Shown here piece after piece: positions 13,041 through 27,092 of a stretch of DNA of 64,000 nt. The position numbers and the translations under genes are program-made. Under the pieces are notes generated by a model, which searched no databases, was not told the origin of the DNA, and saw only the letters and a list, made by a program, of their open reading frames with translations. Each line of letters opens with the position of its first letter. The first letter of the stretch is position 1. This DNA is from Cacajao melanocephalus. Its lineage: Eukaryota > Chordata > Mammalia > Primates > Pitheciidae. The stretch spans positions 62,001 through 126,000 of the forward strand of contig CAUYLG010034763.1 in assembly GCA_963573385.1 (NCBI GenBank). The letters are read 5' to 3'.

Positions 13041-15599
13041 TTATTAAATAGAAAGAGAAAAGCTTCCTTTTGTCTGCTGCTTTATTCTTCAAGAAAGCCT
13101 TTGGTTAAATGCAGCATAACCAGTCTTCCTAGTGACCAAAAGTACTAAGCCATGTCTGTGTTCAACATACAGGAGTTGGTGGAGTCTAAGGTCTCTGTCT
13201 ACATAGTTCCTTCTTATTACAAACTTTCGATGAGATTTATTTTCCTGAAAACTTCAGTGTCTCCTTACTGCCTTTCAGGAACACCATGTGCCTGGCAATG
13301 GCTTGCCCAACCCAGTCCCTCCAGAGTCACACTGCCCACACAGCAGCTGCCAGAGGTGGCTCAGAGAGCCACTCAGAGGCCTCTGCGTACCTCAAATGGG
13401 CTGGTGTTATGGAGGAACACAGTGCTTTCACTTTCATTAATTTAAATTTAAAAACTGATGCTCTGATTCATTTTTTAAGTGTTTAGAATAACTTGGGTAT
13501 GTGAATCTATGTTTTCAACTTTAAATTTTATGAAATATAAACACAGCAAGTACTCAGGATATAATTTAGCTTCTGATTTGAGATATGCTGTAAGTGTGAA
13601 ATGAGTAACTCCAGATTGCAAAGACCTAATACAAAAAATAATGTAAACTATCTCATTAATAATCATTTAACATTTTTTGGATGTTGACAGTATTTTGGAG
13701 ATATAAAGTTAAAATATGTTCCTAAAAATAATTCCACCTGTTTCTTTTTTCTTCTTTTAATATGGCTACTGGAAAATCCAGATGGAATCTTTATATTGGA
13801 CTGTGCTCCTATAGAGGAACCAGTCTCCAGACCCACCTCCTGGCAATCACATCTCCCAGTGTGACCCAAATCTCAACTCCAATCTTGCCTTCTCCACAAG
13901 ATTTGCTGACTGTGCTGCACAGTGCAAAGGATGGCAAGCGATAGTACAATTTTAAAAAGGTGTGCGCTATGCACAGATGCTCTGACAGATACAGGCCCAT
14001 GTGCAGAGAGTGGTTGAACCTCAGTGGTCCCTCACCACTGCAGGAAGGCACCTTTCTACACAAGCCATGCAGCTGCATGCAACAGCCCCATTCTTGGCTA
14101 CCGTGGCCTTGTCTATTTGCAACTAGGATGGATCAGTAAGATCAGTATCATGGTTTTGGCTCTGGCTAGTTGATGGATACTGCTGTTAGGCATTTCATAT
14201 ATAAATTCTGTCTTTCCAGGTAATTAGCAAACTTCTAGGACAGAACTGACTATATCTTTAATATGCATATATGGAATCAAGAACATTAAACATGGGTGAT
14301 AAATAAATTTGAACAGATTAAAAATACTTCATTCATATAATCTGAACAGGTATTTTAAACCGTAGTTATATTAATATAATCAGGAATCAGAGTTACAAAT
14401 CACTTTTTTATTGAGTCTGAGAGAAGTGAAAAGCACAATTAGTAAAAGCTGTCATAATTCAGGGAAAACCTGAGTGTCCATCATGTGAAAGTCAGGTATG
14501 GTTTTTAGTTACCATAGTTACTCTCTTACGGCTCCCTAAAAGGTCAGCTCCTAGACAGCTTTCCCATGTGCTCAAACGATTAGTCAGGTACTTAAGACTC
14601 TTCAGTTTAAAACATATTATTTAAGTCAGCTGTCCCTAAGTTTCCCACCGATTTCACAGTGCAAGGAGTACTGTTAAGTTGACTGAAATCTGCCTACAAA
14701 GCTAAATGGTGTAGTTTGGCAAAAACATAGGAAGACTGGGTAAGTCTCAACTTTGAGTGCTAGGGCAAATAATTCCAATTTACCATGTTGCCAAAGCAGT
14801 CAGCATCCCAAACCCAGTGCCTCTCCCTAGATATTCCAGAGTCAACACAGAACAACAACAAAAAACTTCCGAATATTTGCCCTTTGAGAAATCTACTAGA
14901 GCAAGGGATCACTCTTTTAAAAAGCAGAATTCCACTGTCAGCACAGTATAGTAAAAGTTTCAGCCTTTTCTGAAAATTATCACAAAAGAACAAGGAGAAC
15001 AAGAATCAGAAACAACCTCAACTTCCAACTGAATTTAACAGACAGCAGGTAAAACCGGAGGTGAATGGAAGAAAGGTTATGGTTTAGCAGAGGAGAGGAA
15101 GGTGAAACCAAAGGATGTGCAGAGTGAAAACTCAATAGGAAGGAAGACCTTGCCCTTGTGGAACGCCAAAATAGTGCAGAGACAGGAAGCACCAAGCACT
15201 GCAGAAGGCCAAGTGAAAAGGAAGATTTAAGCATAGATGTTACTTAGAAAGGAGAAACAGAAGTTTGGCCCTGGGGGTGAGGTCCACACAGGGCCTGGCC
15301 CAGTCAGGCAGCAACCAATCCCCTACCACTGTGGGGCAAGAGCAGTGGTCTTTAGAGAACAGAAAAGATGCAGAGTCAAGGGTGTGAGGTGCGGAGAAGA
15401 ACAGGAATGAAAACAAGCCTGAAGCAGAGATAAGACCCAGGGCCACTTCTCCTTCCTCCAAACTTGGCCTCAGAATGCTCACCACCCCATAGAGATCAAA
15501 GAAGATGGTTCTCTAGAGAAAAGACAAGCAGATGTAAACCATCCAGTTACTCTGCAGTGAAGCTCATGGAGAAAGTAGATTGCGGAAGAAAAGGAGGAA

Positions 15600-15920
15600 C
15601 TTACGAGAGTTAAAAATTAAACATTAAAAAATCCAGTAAGACAGTTGGAAGGTAAACTGAGAAATTCTCCCAAACAGTTATGAGAGAGAAACATCTAAGA
15701 AAACTAAGTTCAATCCAAAAAGTCCAACAACTACCAGACAGGGCTATCACAAAAGAGAGGGGAAAAAAGTAGGGGAGAAAAATTATTAAGAAATAGTATA
15801 CTAACATTTCTAGAACTAAAAGATATGTAAAACTAGATTAAAAGGTCCAGAGAGTACCCAGACCAATGAATAAAAAATTGTCCACATGAAAACATCATTG
15901 AAGAATTCAGACTCCTGGGT
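15600..15920 (+). mobile_element. Ancient L1 (L1M/HAL1-like) remnant
   Basis: It shows the pattern of old L1 sequence: AATCCAAAAAGTCCAACAAC, a GGGGAGAAAAATTATTAAGAAAT-like run, then AAGGTCCAGAGAGTACCCAG and CAATGAATAAAAA. It is heavily diverged and subfamily is uncertain. Confidence 0.6.
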
Positions 15921-18900
15921 TAAGGCAGTAAGCCTACGGTTCTGGGGACGGGATGGGTAGGAGCCTAAGTGTCTAAGGACCTGGGCGTGGAACGGCTCCG
16001 TTCTTCTCAACTACAATACTGGAAGGCACAAAATATAACAAAGGAAATGCCTGTAAAATTCTGGGTGAAAGTTATTTCTAACTTGTCAAATCCATAGTAC
16101 TTGGAGCTTGAGGCAAAGAGAACAAAATAAAAAACAACACCCTAACTTTTGGGTTGGGAAACCAAATTGATGGTAACGCTATCCTTTGATGGTAGTGTTG
16201 ACAGAGAAGAGTAGGCTGCATATGCCCTCCTAAAGAAATCTTACACCTGTTTACAGAACATGAGGTTGTGATTTATCTGTGAATCAGTAAACATTAGTTC
16301 TTATCTTGTAACTCTATTCCCTCTCCTGAAAGTAAAATTCATCTCTCTTATTTAGTTTACGTTACTCTGGATTTACTGAGTTTAACAGTTACACTACTGG
16401 TCAAACTGAGTAAACCCAAATTACATTGGGTTGCATTATTTTCTTATAAAATGCCAAGGCTCTACAAGTTTTGTTCATGTATTTATATTGTTTCCAAGTG
16501 TTTTCTGTTTATTAAGATACCACATCCCTAGGACTACTGATTCATCCCCATAGCTAATAACCTAATAAGAAAAAATCAAAGGTAAGATATGACTTAGATA
16601 ACAAAACATCAAGAAAACCTACTACTTTTGTCTTCCACCCAAATCGACGCTCTAAGCAAGTCACTGGATGTTAAGGTGAACACCAGGCTTTGGTATCTCA
16701 CGGGTTCCAGCTGCCTGAGTAGTGCACATCAGGAACTTTAAGTGACTACCATCCAAGTTAAGATCCTGGAGTTACATGTTGAGTGAAAAAAATGTGAACC
16801 TTGAACCTTGTGAACCAAAAGGCAACTTTGCATTTCCAATGCTTGTTTTGGCCTTCGAGTTTGTTTGGTATGGTTTTCGAGAGGAAGAAAGAAAGAGAAG
16901 ACAGATGGCTGAGTAGTGTGGCCTACTTAATTCATGCCCATAGACTGTAGTCTTTGTAAGACACTATAATTTAGCTTGAGGCTTGGAAGAAACGTGTAAT
17001 ATAAATGCATAATCATGACTCATATTTTGAGAGAGTGGGCAAAAATCTGTGTAATCCATTAAGATGAGGAAGGAATCTAGGTGGAATTATTTTATCTCCA
17101 ACCTTGTGCAGAAAGTCATACAAGAAAGGTCTTTTAAAATACTATGAACTGGCATTCTTTTGCCCTAATAAAAATTAGCTATTCTAAAAGAATGGTTTTA
17201 TTTTAAAATCAAAACTAATTTTGTTATTATGTGACACTTTTACAGCAACTACTCTTGTGAACTAGATTTTGCTTTGTTTACTTCTATGACTAAGGTGCCA
17301 AATTAGTACTACTGATATAGCATAAGCAATCATCAAACCTAGTCAAACTCAGTTCTGCTCCACAGGTTATAAAAAATTCCTTAAAGGATGCATACAGAAA
17401 ATTCAACCAATGTTTAGGGAAATGGGAAAAGGGATAAAAGAAGAATGACAAACGAGCCCAGAGAGGTCTTCATGCTGCAGTGCCCATCAGAAATGGATCT
17501 GCGTCCTCCACGGCATGCATCCTCTCTCCCTCTTGAGGGGTTCTAGCACAGGACATCAAGCAAGACACTCCAGCTCATCTGGAGTACCAAACCTGGGGCT
17601 GCTGTGGATGGGACACATGGCAAATATTTTGATGAGTAAATAAAGGCTAATTGAAACCTGAGCAGACCAAATGCCCAAAGACCTAGCACAAAAAGACATT
17701 TCTAAAAAAATGAGCTGTTCAACCTTAATGTAATTGAAACATTTTTAAAGAAAAAACTTTCGCTTTCCTGCTATAGTAGAAAAATTCAGACCTCATTGAT
17801 ACACATGCTTGGCTTCCTCTAGACATATCAAATCAAGTCGATGGATGGAAATTGCATTTCCAGCTTCTGGCACATTCTTTACAGTTTGCTTGCCAGTAAG
17901 AGATACTAAAAAATGTTAGATAAGGCTGTGGGATCACTTTTATGTATGCATATTGATTTCTTCTTTGCTCCATAGCAAATGTACACATCATCAACTTATT
18001 CTCCTAATTATCATGCTACGTAGGGATCAATACAAACTCAGCTTCAGGGTTAAAAATAACTGTGATTTTTCACATTTCTTGTCTAGCCAATAACTTTTCT
18101 GAGTCTATTCTCTCTTCTCTCCCAAAAACATACACTGGAAGGCAAAACACCCTATAGACCAAGAAGGTCATTGAAAATGTGCTAGTTAAAAATGTAGCAT
18201 TATCAAACTATAAGAATGACAAGTAATGCCATTACATGGCATCCTCAGAGGATCTTATATTTTACTGCTGTATTCTAAAAACAGTACTTCTTGTCCTTCT
18301 GAACTCACCAGCCTGGACTTCCTGGGATGGCTTAATCCTGTAAAAGGGATACTCTCACGAGTATTCATACTCATTGGCTTTCTCCCCTGCTTCCTGATGC
18401 CTAAAGCTAAGTTTTCCACCAGAAGATTTCTTGGTTACAGCTGCCACCACTTCCTGGCTTCCTGAACATGATCAGCAAAGAGGGGTTGTCCAATCTTGCT
18501 CACAGTTAACAGACAGCACGGTCACTGCCAAGTACTGTAGTGTATGGGCCACACAACTTCAGAGGTATCCAGAAATGCCCCCAAGATGGTATCCACCCAC
18601 CCAGGCCCATTCCTTTCCAACAACACCTTGAGTTTCTTGGAAGAATCTTCCATTTATCAACAGTAATTTGGACACTGAAAGGTAGAATTCCTGCTGGCCA
18701 GGATAGGGACTTGGCTCTAAAGCATGGCTTCAACCTCTGCAGGCTGACTGTCAAGACCATCACTGTTTGAGTCCAGTCAAGCCATATAGTTTTTTCTATT
18801 TGTTTCCAACAGGAACCCTAGACACCAAACTGTCTCCATTAAAGACAGAGTTTGGGCTCTGGACTCAAAACCCAGATGTGACGACATGTAGCTTAGAAAT

Positions 18901-19559
18901 GTGACAACCTCTTAGACTCTCCTCTTCAAAACAAAATAGTAATAGCAAAGGGTGCATAAGATTAAATTTCACAAAATATGTAAATTTCCTCAAGTGACAG
19001 CTTCAAAGAAAGAAGTTGATTACAAACAGGTATTATTACTTTTTGTTTCTAGAAAGAGGGGGAAACCAACATTAAACTGCAAAAGGCACATAAAATCTTA
19101 TGAAAATTCGAGCTAACAGACATTTATAGAGTTCTGGAATTTTAAAGTTTAACCTTCAAATTGAAAAAATCTTCAGAGCTGTAAAATTTCCTTTATCTAC
19201 ATTAATCTATAGAACAATAATATCATTATCCTATTATTCTTTTCATCTTACATAAAAAAAGTACACGTGACTTTGTATTACGCTACTTCAAAACTAAGAA
19301 AGGAGAGGAGTCCTAAGGGAAGAATGCATATTCTTACCAAAAAAAGAGAGGGCAGCTGAACAGTTAGTTGGATCGGGTACCATAGACTGTGCAGCTACAA
19401 CTTAATCTAATCCCATGATTGTAATTTGCATTTACTGGACTCTGAAATTCCCTATTGGTTGTACTGTACTTGGCTACATCACAGAGAACCTTTAAGTGAA
19501 CCCAATAATCTAAGGAAAAGTCTTACAAAATGCTGAAGTGCTATTCTTTACTTCCAACC

Positions 19560-19690
19560 CACCACTTTAGCGTGTATAACACTTTACAGTGTTCCACATA
19601 TATCATCTGACTTTCACAAAAATTTGTGAGGTACAAAGAAAATCTCCATTTTTCAGAAGAAGGGCTAGAGAGGTTGGAAAGACGATATAG
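19560..19690 (-). mobile_element. MIR SINE fragment (possible)
   Basis: A diverged stretch AACACTTTACAGTGTTCCAC ... GTGAGGTACAAAGAAAATCT ... TTTTCAGAAGAAGG follows the reverse MIR order. Confidence 0.5.
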
Positions 19691-19703
19691 CTAATCAGAG
19701 ATA

Positions 19704-20071
19704 GTGCTGATTATGTTAGACCAGTAACCATCTCATGCTTGACAGGTTATACCATGGCTACCATAGTGGACAGACATTGGACGTTCTCCCTCACAGAAAT
19801 ACATTCTTCAAAAATCAGGCATCAGATAGCTAGCTATTGAGAATCTGCTTGGTATAATTCTGTAATATTCCAACATTCAAAAAGAAAAAAACACGTGGGC
19901 ACTAAAGTGTAGCTTATTAATTGGAGAGGGTGACAGTGTTTTCTATACTACTTTGAGACATTTATTATTAAGTAGTAAGTTGTTGCTACAGTTTGAGAAA
20001 CTCACTTTTAAATAGCCAAAATATAATATAAGTACTACTGCATTTTAGAAAACCAGAAATACTAAAAGGAT
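19704..20071 (+). repeat. Duplicated block, copy A
   Basis: Part 1 (19704-19872) recurs inverted at about 21195-21355. Part 2 (about 19863-20071) recurs directly at about 21396-21604. Shared strings include GGGCACTAAAGTGTAG and ATTTATTATTAAGTAGTAAG. Similarity is high by eye, with scattered substitutions and small indels. Confidence 0.9.
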
Positions 20072-20442
20072 ATCTCTGACTCTAAGCTCAGTGCTCTTCC
20101 TAAAACACATGGCTATTTTTTTTTTAAAGAAAATCATCAAAGAACAGTTAATATAGCCTACACTATGTCATATTTTTCAGAAGGTGCTAAAACAATCTTA
20201 GGAAACAAAAGCTGATCCTCTAAAACAAATAAAAAACTTTAAAAAATATTATGCATTTTTGTAAAAGAATCCTTTTACAGCCTTAGGAATTAAAGTAATC
20301 ACTAATATTTTAATTATTTTAATGTTTGTTATGCTAATAGCCTGCTAATCGCTAAAAGACTCCAAATTATCCAGCAAGGTGACAGAGGTAACTGATGCTC
20401 ATTCACTTGAATCACAAATTCTTTCTGGTACATAAAAAATCA

Positions 20443-20809
<367 letters not shown>

Positions 20810-21194
20810 CTACATGAAACAGGCACTAAATGAAATAGTCTTTGCTTTTCAACAAATTCCTTAATTTACAGGTAGAAACAGAGAGATACCCAGAATAGGC
20901 AGAATAAGAGACATCTGGACCAGAATCCCATTTGACCAAGCCCTCTTATAAAGGTCATGAATTGAAAAGGTGCTGTATGAATAGGAAGTGAGGTTATGTG
21001 GCATTGACTAATTTATCAGCTTCCTTCCATCCTTTTCCTCCCTCACCAGAAGCAGACACGGGGGCAGATGGTGCCCTTGTATACTCAGTACCTAAGAGAG
21101 CACTGGACAAGCTCAGCATGTTTTTGTCCGAATCAACTGCTTCTTTTGTTTCTTAGAAAGCTTGAGAGCAGGAATAACATTTTATTGCACTGTA

Positions 21195-21604
21195 ATACTT
21201 CAAAATTATACAGAGGAGATTCTCAGTAATTAGCTATCTGATGCCTGATTTTCAAGAATGTATTTCTATGAGGGAGGACATCCAATGGCTATCAACTATG
21301 GTAGCCGTGGTGTAACCTGTCAAGCGTGAGATGGTTACTGGTCTAACACAATGCTCACGCTTTACCGTTACCCTCTGCATTCCTCCTACTGTGATGGTAA
21401 TATTCCAACATTCAAAACGAAAAGCCATGTGGGCACTAAAGTGTAGATTATTAATTGGAGAGGGTGACACTGTTTTCTACACTACTTTGAGACATTTATT
21501 ATTAAGTAGTAAGTTATTGCTATAAGCTGAGAAAATCGCTTTTAAATAGCCAAAATATGAATAAGTACTACTGCATTATAGAAAACCAGGAAGACTAAAA
21601 GGAG
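21195..21604 (+). repeat. Duplicated block, copy B, first half inverted
   Basis: 21195-21355 is the reverse complement of copy A part 1 (for example GAGATGGTTACTGGTCTAAC against GTTAGACCAGTAACCATCTC). About 45 bp of unmatched sequence follows, then 21396-21604 matches copy A part 2 in direct orientation. The element family, if any, is not recognised. Confidence 0.9.
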
Positions 21605-21975
21605 TCCATGAAAGTCAGATTACATGTGTCCTATCCATTTTAATAGCCCTAGTGCTCAGGCCAGTTCCTAGCACAAACTAGTTAAGACTGAATGATTGAA
21701 TGAATGAATGAGCAAATGCAAGGCAATCTACTTTAAATTCTATAATCCTATGTTCTTACTTTAGGGAGTGAGAGAACAATGTGAACCGTTACATTGGAGG
21801 AACTGGCCAGAGGACTCAGAATAGTGATTGTACTTTAGATTACCTTTGTTCTGCATTGTTTTCACATTTCTTATCAAAATTCATTACTAGAAGGTCCATA
21901 AGACAATACCAGACATAATTAATTTTTATTATCCATACAAATACATTGGAAATCTAATATAAAAGCTCCCTTGAG

Positions 21976-22512
21976 ACACATGCACGCATATGTTCATTGC
22001 AGCACTATAACAACAAAGACATGTAATCAACCTAGATGCTCATCAACAGTGGTCTTGATAAAGAAAATGTGGTGCATACACACCATGGAAAACTACACAG
22101 CCATAGACAAGAATAAAAAACATGTCTTTTACAGCAACATGGGTGGAGTTAAAGGCCATTACCCTAAGCAAATTAACATGGAAACAGAAAACCAAATGCT
22201 GCCATGTTCTTGCTCACAAGTGGGAGCTACACACTGAGTACACATGGACAAAAAGAAGGGAACAATAGACACCAGGGCTTACTTGAGGGTGAAAGGTGAG
22301 AGAAGGGTAAGGATGGAAAAACTACCTGCTGGGTAGCATGCTGATTACCTGGGTGACAAAATTATCTGTACACCAAACCCCCATGACACGCAATTTACCC
22401 ATGTAACACACCCGCACATGTACCCCTTGAATTTAAAAGCTGGAAAGAAAAAGTCTGCTTTGTAATGAATAATAAATGGGATAAAGCATGGAAAAAAAAT
22501 CAAAAAAAAAAA
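21976..22512 (+). mobile_element. 5'-truncated L1 3' end with target-site duplication
   Basis: It contains the end of ORF2 (a broken stretch giving VVLIKKMWCIHTMENYTAI) and the 3' UTR, ending near CACATGTACCCCTTGAATTT. It is flanked by a 15-bp target-site duplication: AAAAGCTCCCTTGAG at 21961-21975 and AAAAGCTCACTTGAG at 22513-22527. A non-L1 segment with its own AATAAA and a second A-tail lies before the right-hand copy (see findings). Confidence 0.88.
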
Positions 22513-22548
22513 AAAAGCTCACTTGAGTCCAGATTTCAGCTTGCCATC

Positions 22549-22590
22549 TATTTTATATATGTATGTGTATAGATATATATATAAAAATAA
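22549..22590. repeat. TA-rich simple repeat
   Basis: TATATATGTATGTGTATAGA followed by a TATATATATA run. Confidence 0.8.
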
Positions 22591-23425
22591 AAACTGTTAA
22601 ACTGACAAAATTGAGTTTTCCTTCTATTTCCATATTCTCCTCTCGGCATACTTCAGGGAGCTGAATGATCAGGCAACATACAGCAAAACAGGGGATGAGG
22701 ACATAAAGTTTTAATTTTATAGAATGATGAGAGAATAATAATTTAGACTCATGATAACATGAGAAAATTTCCAACGTTTTGCATTATACAGAAAAATGTC
22801 TTGGATAGTATATCAACTAAGTATGCAAAAATCACACAAAACAGATGCACTGCAGCAAGGAATTTCATTTCCATTTTTACTGGACATATTTACTAAATTC
22901 ACTCACATTATATAACAACTCATGCATAATTCTGATGAGTTGTTATTTCCTTTAAATCAGCCTTTTACGTTCATATGTGCTATAGCTGGCCTAAATCGGT
23001 TCAGTACAACACATATGCTTTCCTTAACATGACAGTGGTAGAATGTCAGTCACCTTTGATGGCCAGAGGCCGGGGCCATAGCAGTGGCTGTAAATTATCT
23101 CTTGCAAAAACAAGAAAGACCTTAACTGATCATCTCCAGCATCAGCAACTCTTCATCTCTGCCACAGAGACTGCTTGAGAAACACTCTGGTTCCCCTTTC
23201 AAACCGAGTGCTGTTCCCAAACTGCTTCTTGCCACTCATTCCCAATGTCTATGAATTCACTCCAGGATCCAATCCCAGCACTAGATCCGTTAATAAGTGT
23301 CCCTCAAGGGGTATCCTCCCTGCTCAGTGTTCCCTGCAACTCCACAAAGACAACTCAAAATGGCTCTGACTTCCCTTCAAGCTGAGGGGCAAGCTGGACT
23401 GTCACCTCCCTTAGGCTGGCAAATA

Positions 23426-23507
23426 GGACTTCAAAAACACAGGTAGCTTTAGGTTTAACATAAACACTTTTCTGGGACTTCAAAACACAGGTGGCTTTGG
23501 ATTCAAC
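23426..23507 (+). repeat. 49-bp-period direct duplication
   Basis: GGACTTCAAAAACACAGGTA (from 23426) recurs as GGACTTCAAAACACAGGTGG (from 23475). About 34 bp match in each copy. Confidence 0.85.
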
Positions 23508-23832
23508 TTATTAATAAATATTTTTCCTACTAAAGACTTCATTTAATCCATCAGCTTCTAAGTCAGAACCAAACACCTTTTGACCTGAGGACAAGAGACA
23601 CCGTCTGTTAAATGACAGGCTGCTCATGCTGCCCACAGGAGCAGCTGGGCTACCGTTCAAATGAATTTTCTTAGTGATATCCTGGTAGGATACAGAGGGA
23701 GTTGATAAATGGCAAAAATGAACAAAAGCATTTTTCACAACATTTGCGAAGACTAAAATATCTCATAATTCCTTAATTTAGCTATTTTATAGTCTTCATA
23801 GTGTTTATATTAAAAATGACTTTTAAAAATTT

Positions 23833-23890
23833 ATATGTATATATACACCCATACACACAGAAACACACATGCATATACATATCCATTTAA
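23833..23890. repeat. TA/CA-rich simple repeat
   Basis: A degenerate TATATGTATATATACACCCA ... ACACACATGCATATACATAT tract. Confidence 0.7.
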
Positions 23891-24813
23891 ATAATATTTC
23901 CCCTCCCTGACAAGCACTAAGGGCCCATTTGTGAAAGATAGAGGTAATTTTCCATGCCGCAAGTCAAATGTATAGCTTTAGCTTGAGGCACATCCTGGTA
24001 TGTGTTGCTATAAGGTTAATGGTACTAAAGGATGTTTAGTTTAAAGGGTTTGTATTTTAAATTTTAAAATCGGTCAAGTGCTACCCATTTCCCCTTAGCC
24101 CCTCCTCTACAGTTTATCAAATCTAATAATGCAGAAGGCTAAACATGCTGAGTGCAAAGGTGAAACTGAAAATGACATTTCATACTTACACTTGTGGTCT
24201 AAGGCAAAGGTCTGGTATTGCAAGGGTGGTATCTGGTTATGAGAGGTTGTCTGACAACAGCAAGTACTTTTATCAGGGTACCCAGATAGTTGCAGGCAGA
24301 AAACAAATCAAAAGTAACAAAAATACGGATTTAAAAATTTACAAATTCAGATTCACAGAAAATTGGAAAACTGAATTGAAAGAGTTTTAAATGATACAGG
24401 CTAGGCTTAAAGCCTTCATGATTTGCAGGAATGTGGGTGATGGGTGTGCCAATTTTGGAGCGTTGCTGCTAGACAAATAGCTAATTCTAATCCTTCTGGC
24501 TAAGGTTAAAAGACAGTTATTACAGATTAATCAGGAGAAAAAAACTTGTATGTTTAGGGAATGACATTAATGAGACTCCTAGGAAGCAAGGGCAAAATCT
24601 TTAAATAAATATCTTGCCTAGTTCCAATAAGAGAATTTGCATTTAAAACAAAGAATTAATTATGTGTAGACCAAGGGAGATAACTGACTCCTTAGAGGAA
24701 AAACATGTCCTTGGATTAAAAAGATAATAGCTGCTGGAACTTTTAAACTGTAGTTGTTTGTTTTAGCTGAAAAACAATTCAGTATTTCTTAGAAAATTCT
24801 ATTCTCCTAAATT

Positions 24814-24861
24814 ACATTTCTAAATACCATTATATATATACATTTCTAAATGTCATTATAT
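24814..24861 (+). repeat. 26-bp tandem duplication
   Basis: ACATTTCTAAATACCATTAT is followed directly by ACATTTCTAAATGTCATTAT, joined by a short TA run. Confidence 0.85.
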
Positions 24862-25016
24862 GACAACTTTACCATTTTTATTAAACAGTTCTCTTGAAAG
24901 CTTTAAAAATTTCTTACTAAGTAACAGTAGACCAATACTAAAAATAGGCAAGAAATGTTATTTTTCAACCCAAAGAATGTGCATTTTTGTGCAATTCTAT
25001 AGTAATTGGCTGCTAG

Positions 25017-25056
25017 GACAGATAAAAGACTTGATACAAAGGCAGATAAAAGACTG
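25017..25056 (+). repeat. 24-bp tandem duplication
   Basis: CAGATAAAAGACTTGATAC is followed by CAGATAAAAGACTGAT. Confidence 0.8.
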
Positions 25057-25910
25057 ATTCTCATCCTAAGAATTAAAAATCTATATTTCTATTAAGGAAG
25101 ACAGAAATCTTACTGTATGAAAAAATTTCTAATAAATGGCTGGAAAATATACTATAAAAATTTTTACATATACAATATTTTCGCTTCTAAGGCCCAAAAG
25201 ATTTCCTTTTGGTATTTCCAAGAATCATTTTTAATAAATTAATTTTTTATCTTTGTTTTCTTTGCACTGATAGTAGTACACGTGATTCATGGGACTCTCA
25301 AAGAGCAGATAGATTCAACCAGATAGAATCAGGCAAGGCAATAAGAAACGTCTTAACATGAGACTGATACTCTAAAGAGAAATTTTAGTTTCTTAAATCC
25401 TCATTTTATAAACATATTGGGCAAATACAGGAAACAAGGACACAGAAAGTGAGGCTGCAGGCAAATGGTAAAATAACTAATAGAGATAGATTTTTGCAAG
25501 ATTTTGCATATTAACCATAGAGGAAGACAGTATAAGCGTTTTTTTTTTTTTTTCCTGAAAGAAGATTGGGGTTTAGCTGATCTATACAATATGGCACCCA
25601 CAAGCAACACATGGCCAATTAAAATATAAATTAATTAAAAGGAAAAATTTGTTTTCTAACTTGCACTATAGTTCATGTATGTAATGGCCACCTGTGGTTT
25701 GTAGCTACTGCTCTGAACAGTACAGATATAGATCACTGCAGAAAGTGCTAATGGATAGTGCTGGCTTAAAGGATGAAGGAGACAGAGAAAGGAGAAAGCA
25801 TGACCTAGGTTCATAAGTCCAGAAAGTAGACCCAATAATCCTACTACCTTTGGATAAGAAGAATTTCTTTTTTAATATGAAATAAATTACAATGAATATG
25901 CTAAAGTCTT

Positions 25911-26199
25911 ATTTATTATTATCATCTGAGATGCAGTCTCACTCTGTCACCCATGCTGGAGTGATGGCATGATCTCAGCTCACTGTAGCCTCAACCTCCC
26001 AGGCTCAAGGGATCCTCCCACTTTCCCCTCCTGAATAGCTGGGACTGTAAGTACACACCACCACACCTGGCTAATTTTTGTAGAGATGGGGTTTTGCCAT
26101 GTTGCCCAGGCTGGTCTTGAACTCCTGGGCTCAAGCAATCTGCCCATCTCAACCTTCCAAAGTGCTGGGATTACAGGCGTGAGCCATAGTGCCCAGCCT
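25911..26199 (-). mobile_element. AluJ-type SINE
   Basis: A diverged reverse-complement Alu with AluJ-type features: GCTCACTGTAGCCTCAACCT and CCTGGGCTCAAGCAATC. It is in the SIPA1L2 sense orientation. Confidence 0.92.
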
Positions 26200-26239
26200 A
26201 AAGTTTTATTTTTTTAAATTAAATGTGTGGGGTAATTAT

Positions 26240-26395
26240 GCTAGAAGGTTCTAAGAGCTTTACATATTTAATATTCATAGAAATCATAGGAGGTAGGCAA
26301 TATAATAATCCCATCTTATAGAGAGTAAGTGAGGCCTAGACAGAGTGTATGAGTTACCCCAGGCCACACAGCAAATGACTGCATTCCAAGCATAC
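26240..26395 (-). mobile_element. MIR SINE remnant
   Basis: It shows the reverse MIR order: TCTAAGAGCTTTACATATTT, AGGAGGTAGGCAATATAATA, then CCCCAGGCCACACAGCAAAT. Confidence 0.8.
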
Positions 26396-27092
26396 TTTCT
26401 CTCTCAAAAGCCAGAGCTCTTAAGGACGCCTGCAGGAACTCCATTTGGGAATGAAGACAGAAGGTGCTCTAGATACTACCACCAGGCATGCATTACCATA
26501 AGTAGTGGGCCACAGCCTAAATGAATAGCTCCTTCTTAATCAGCATTCTTTCTCCTTTTGGTCTAAGATTCTCTTTATGTTGGGTATGATTACCTTCTAT
26601 CAGTAATGGACAGTACTGCTTTCTAACCCCATTCTTATCCCAGCCCTCCACCTGTCCACCTCTGAGCCTTGCAAGTCCAACACTTCTTTTCCTCTATTTC
26701 TCCTGACAGTTTATGACAATACCCCAAACCAGTTCAACACCTCTCAAGCTTCAATTTGTAGAGTGGAGTACTCACCACACAGAGTACGTTGGCTGTTCCA
26801 ATCTTCTTTTATACCTACAAGTATTGATCTATTAAATATTTTTTTAATAATAAATGACTTCATGCTATGGAAGGGAATTCTAACTGAATAATTAAGTATT
26901 TAATGTGCTCAAGGCTGAGCTGTGATGCAGTCTCTCCTCCATAAGTCTGACTGGTCCAGGGCAACCAAGCAGGTGTTCTTCATCTTAGTTCAAAACAGCT
27001 CAGCTTTTATGTAGTCAATGTCCTATTAAATTGCTTAGGAAATTACTTTTTTTCACTTATTATATATTTTAAAGCTCTTTTTCAATTGCTCG

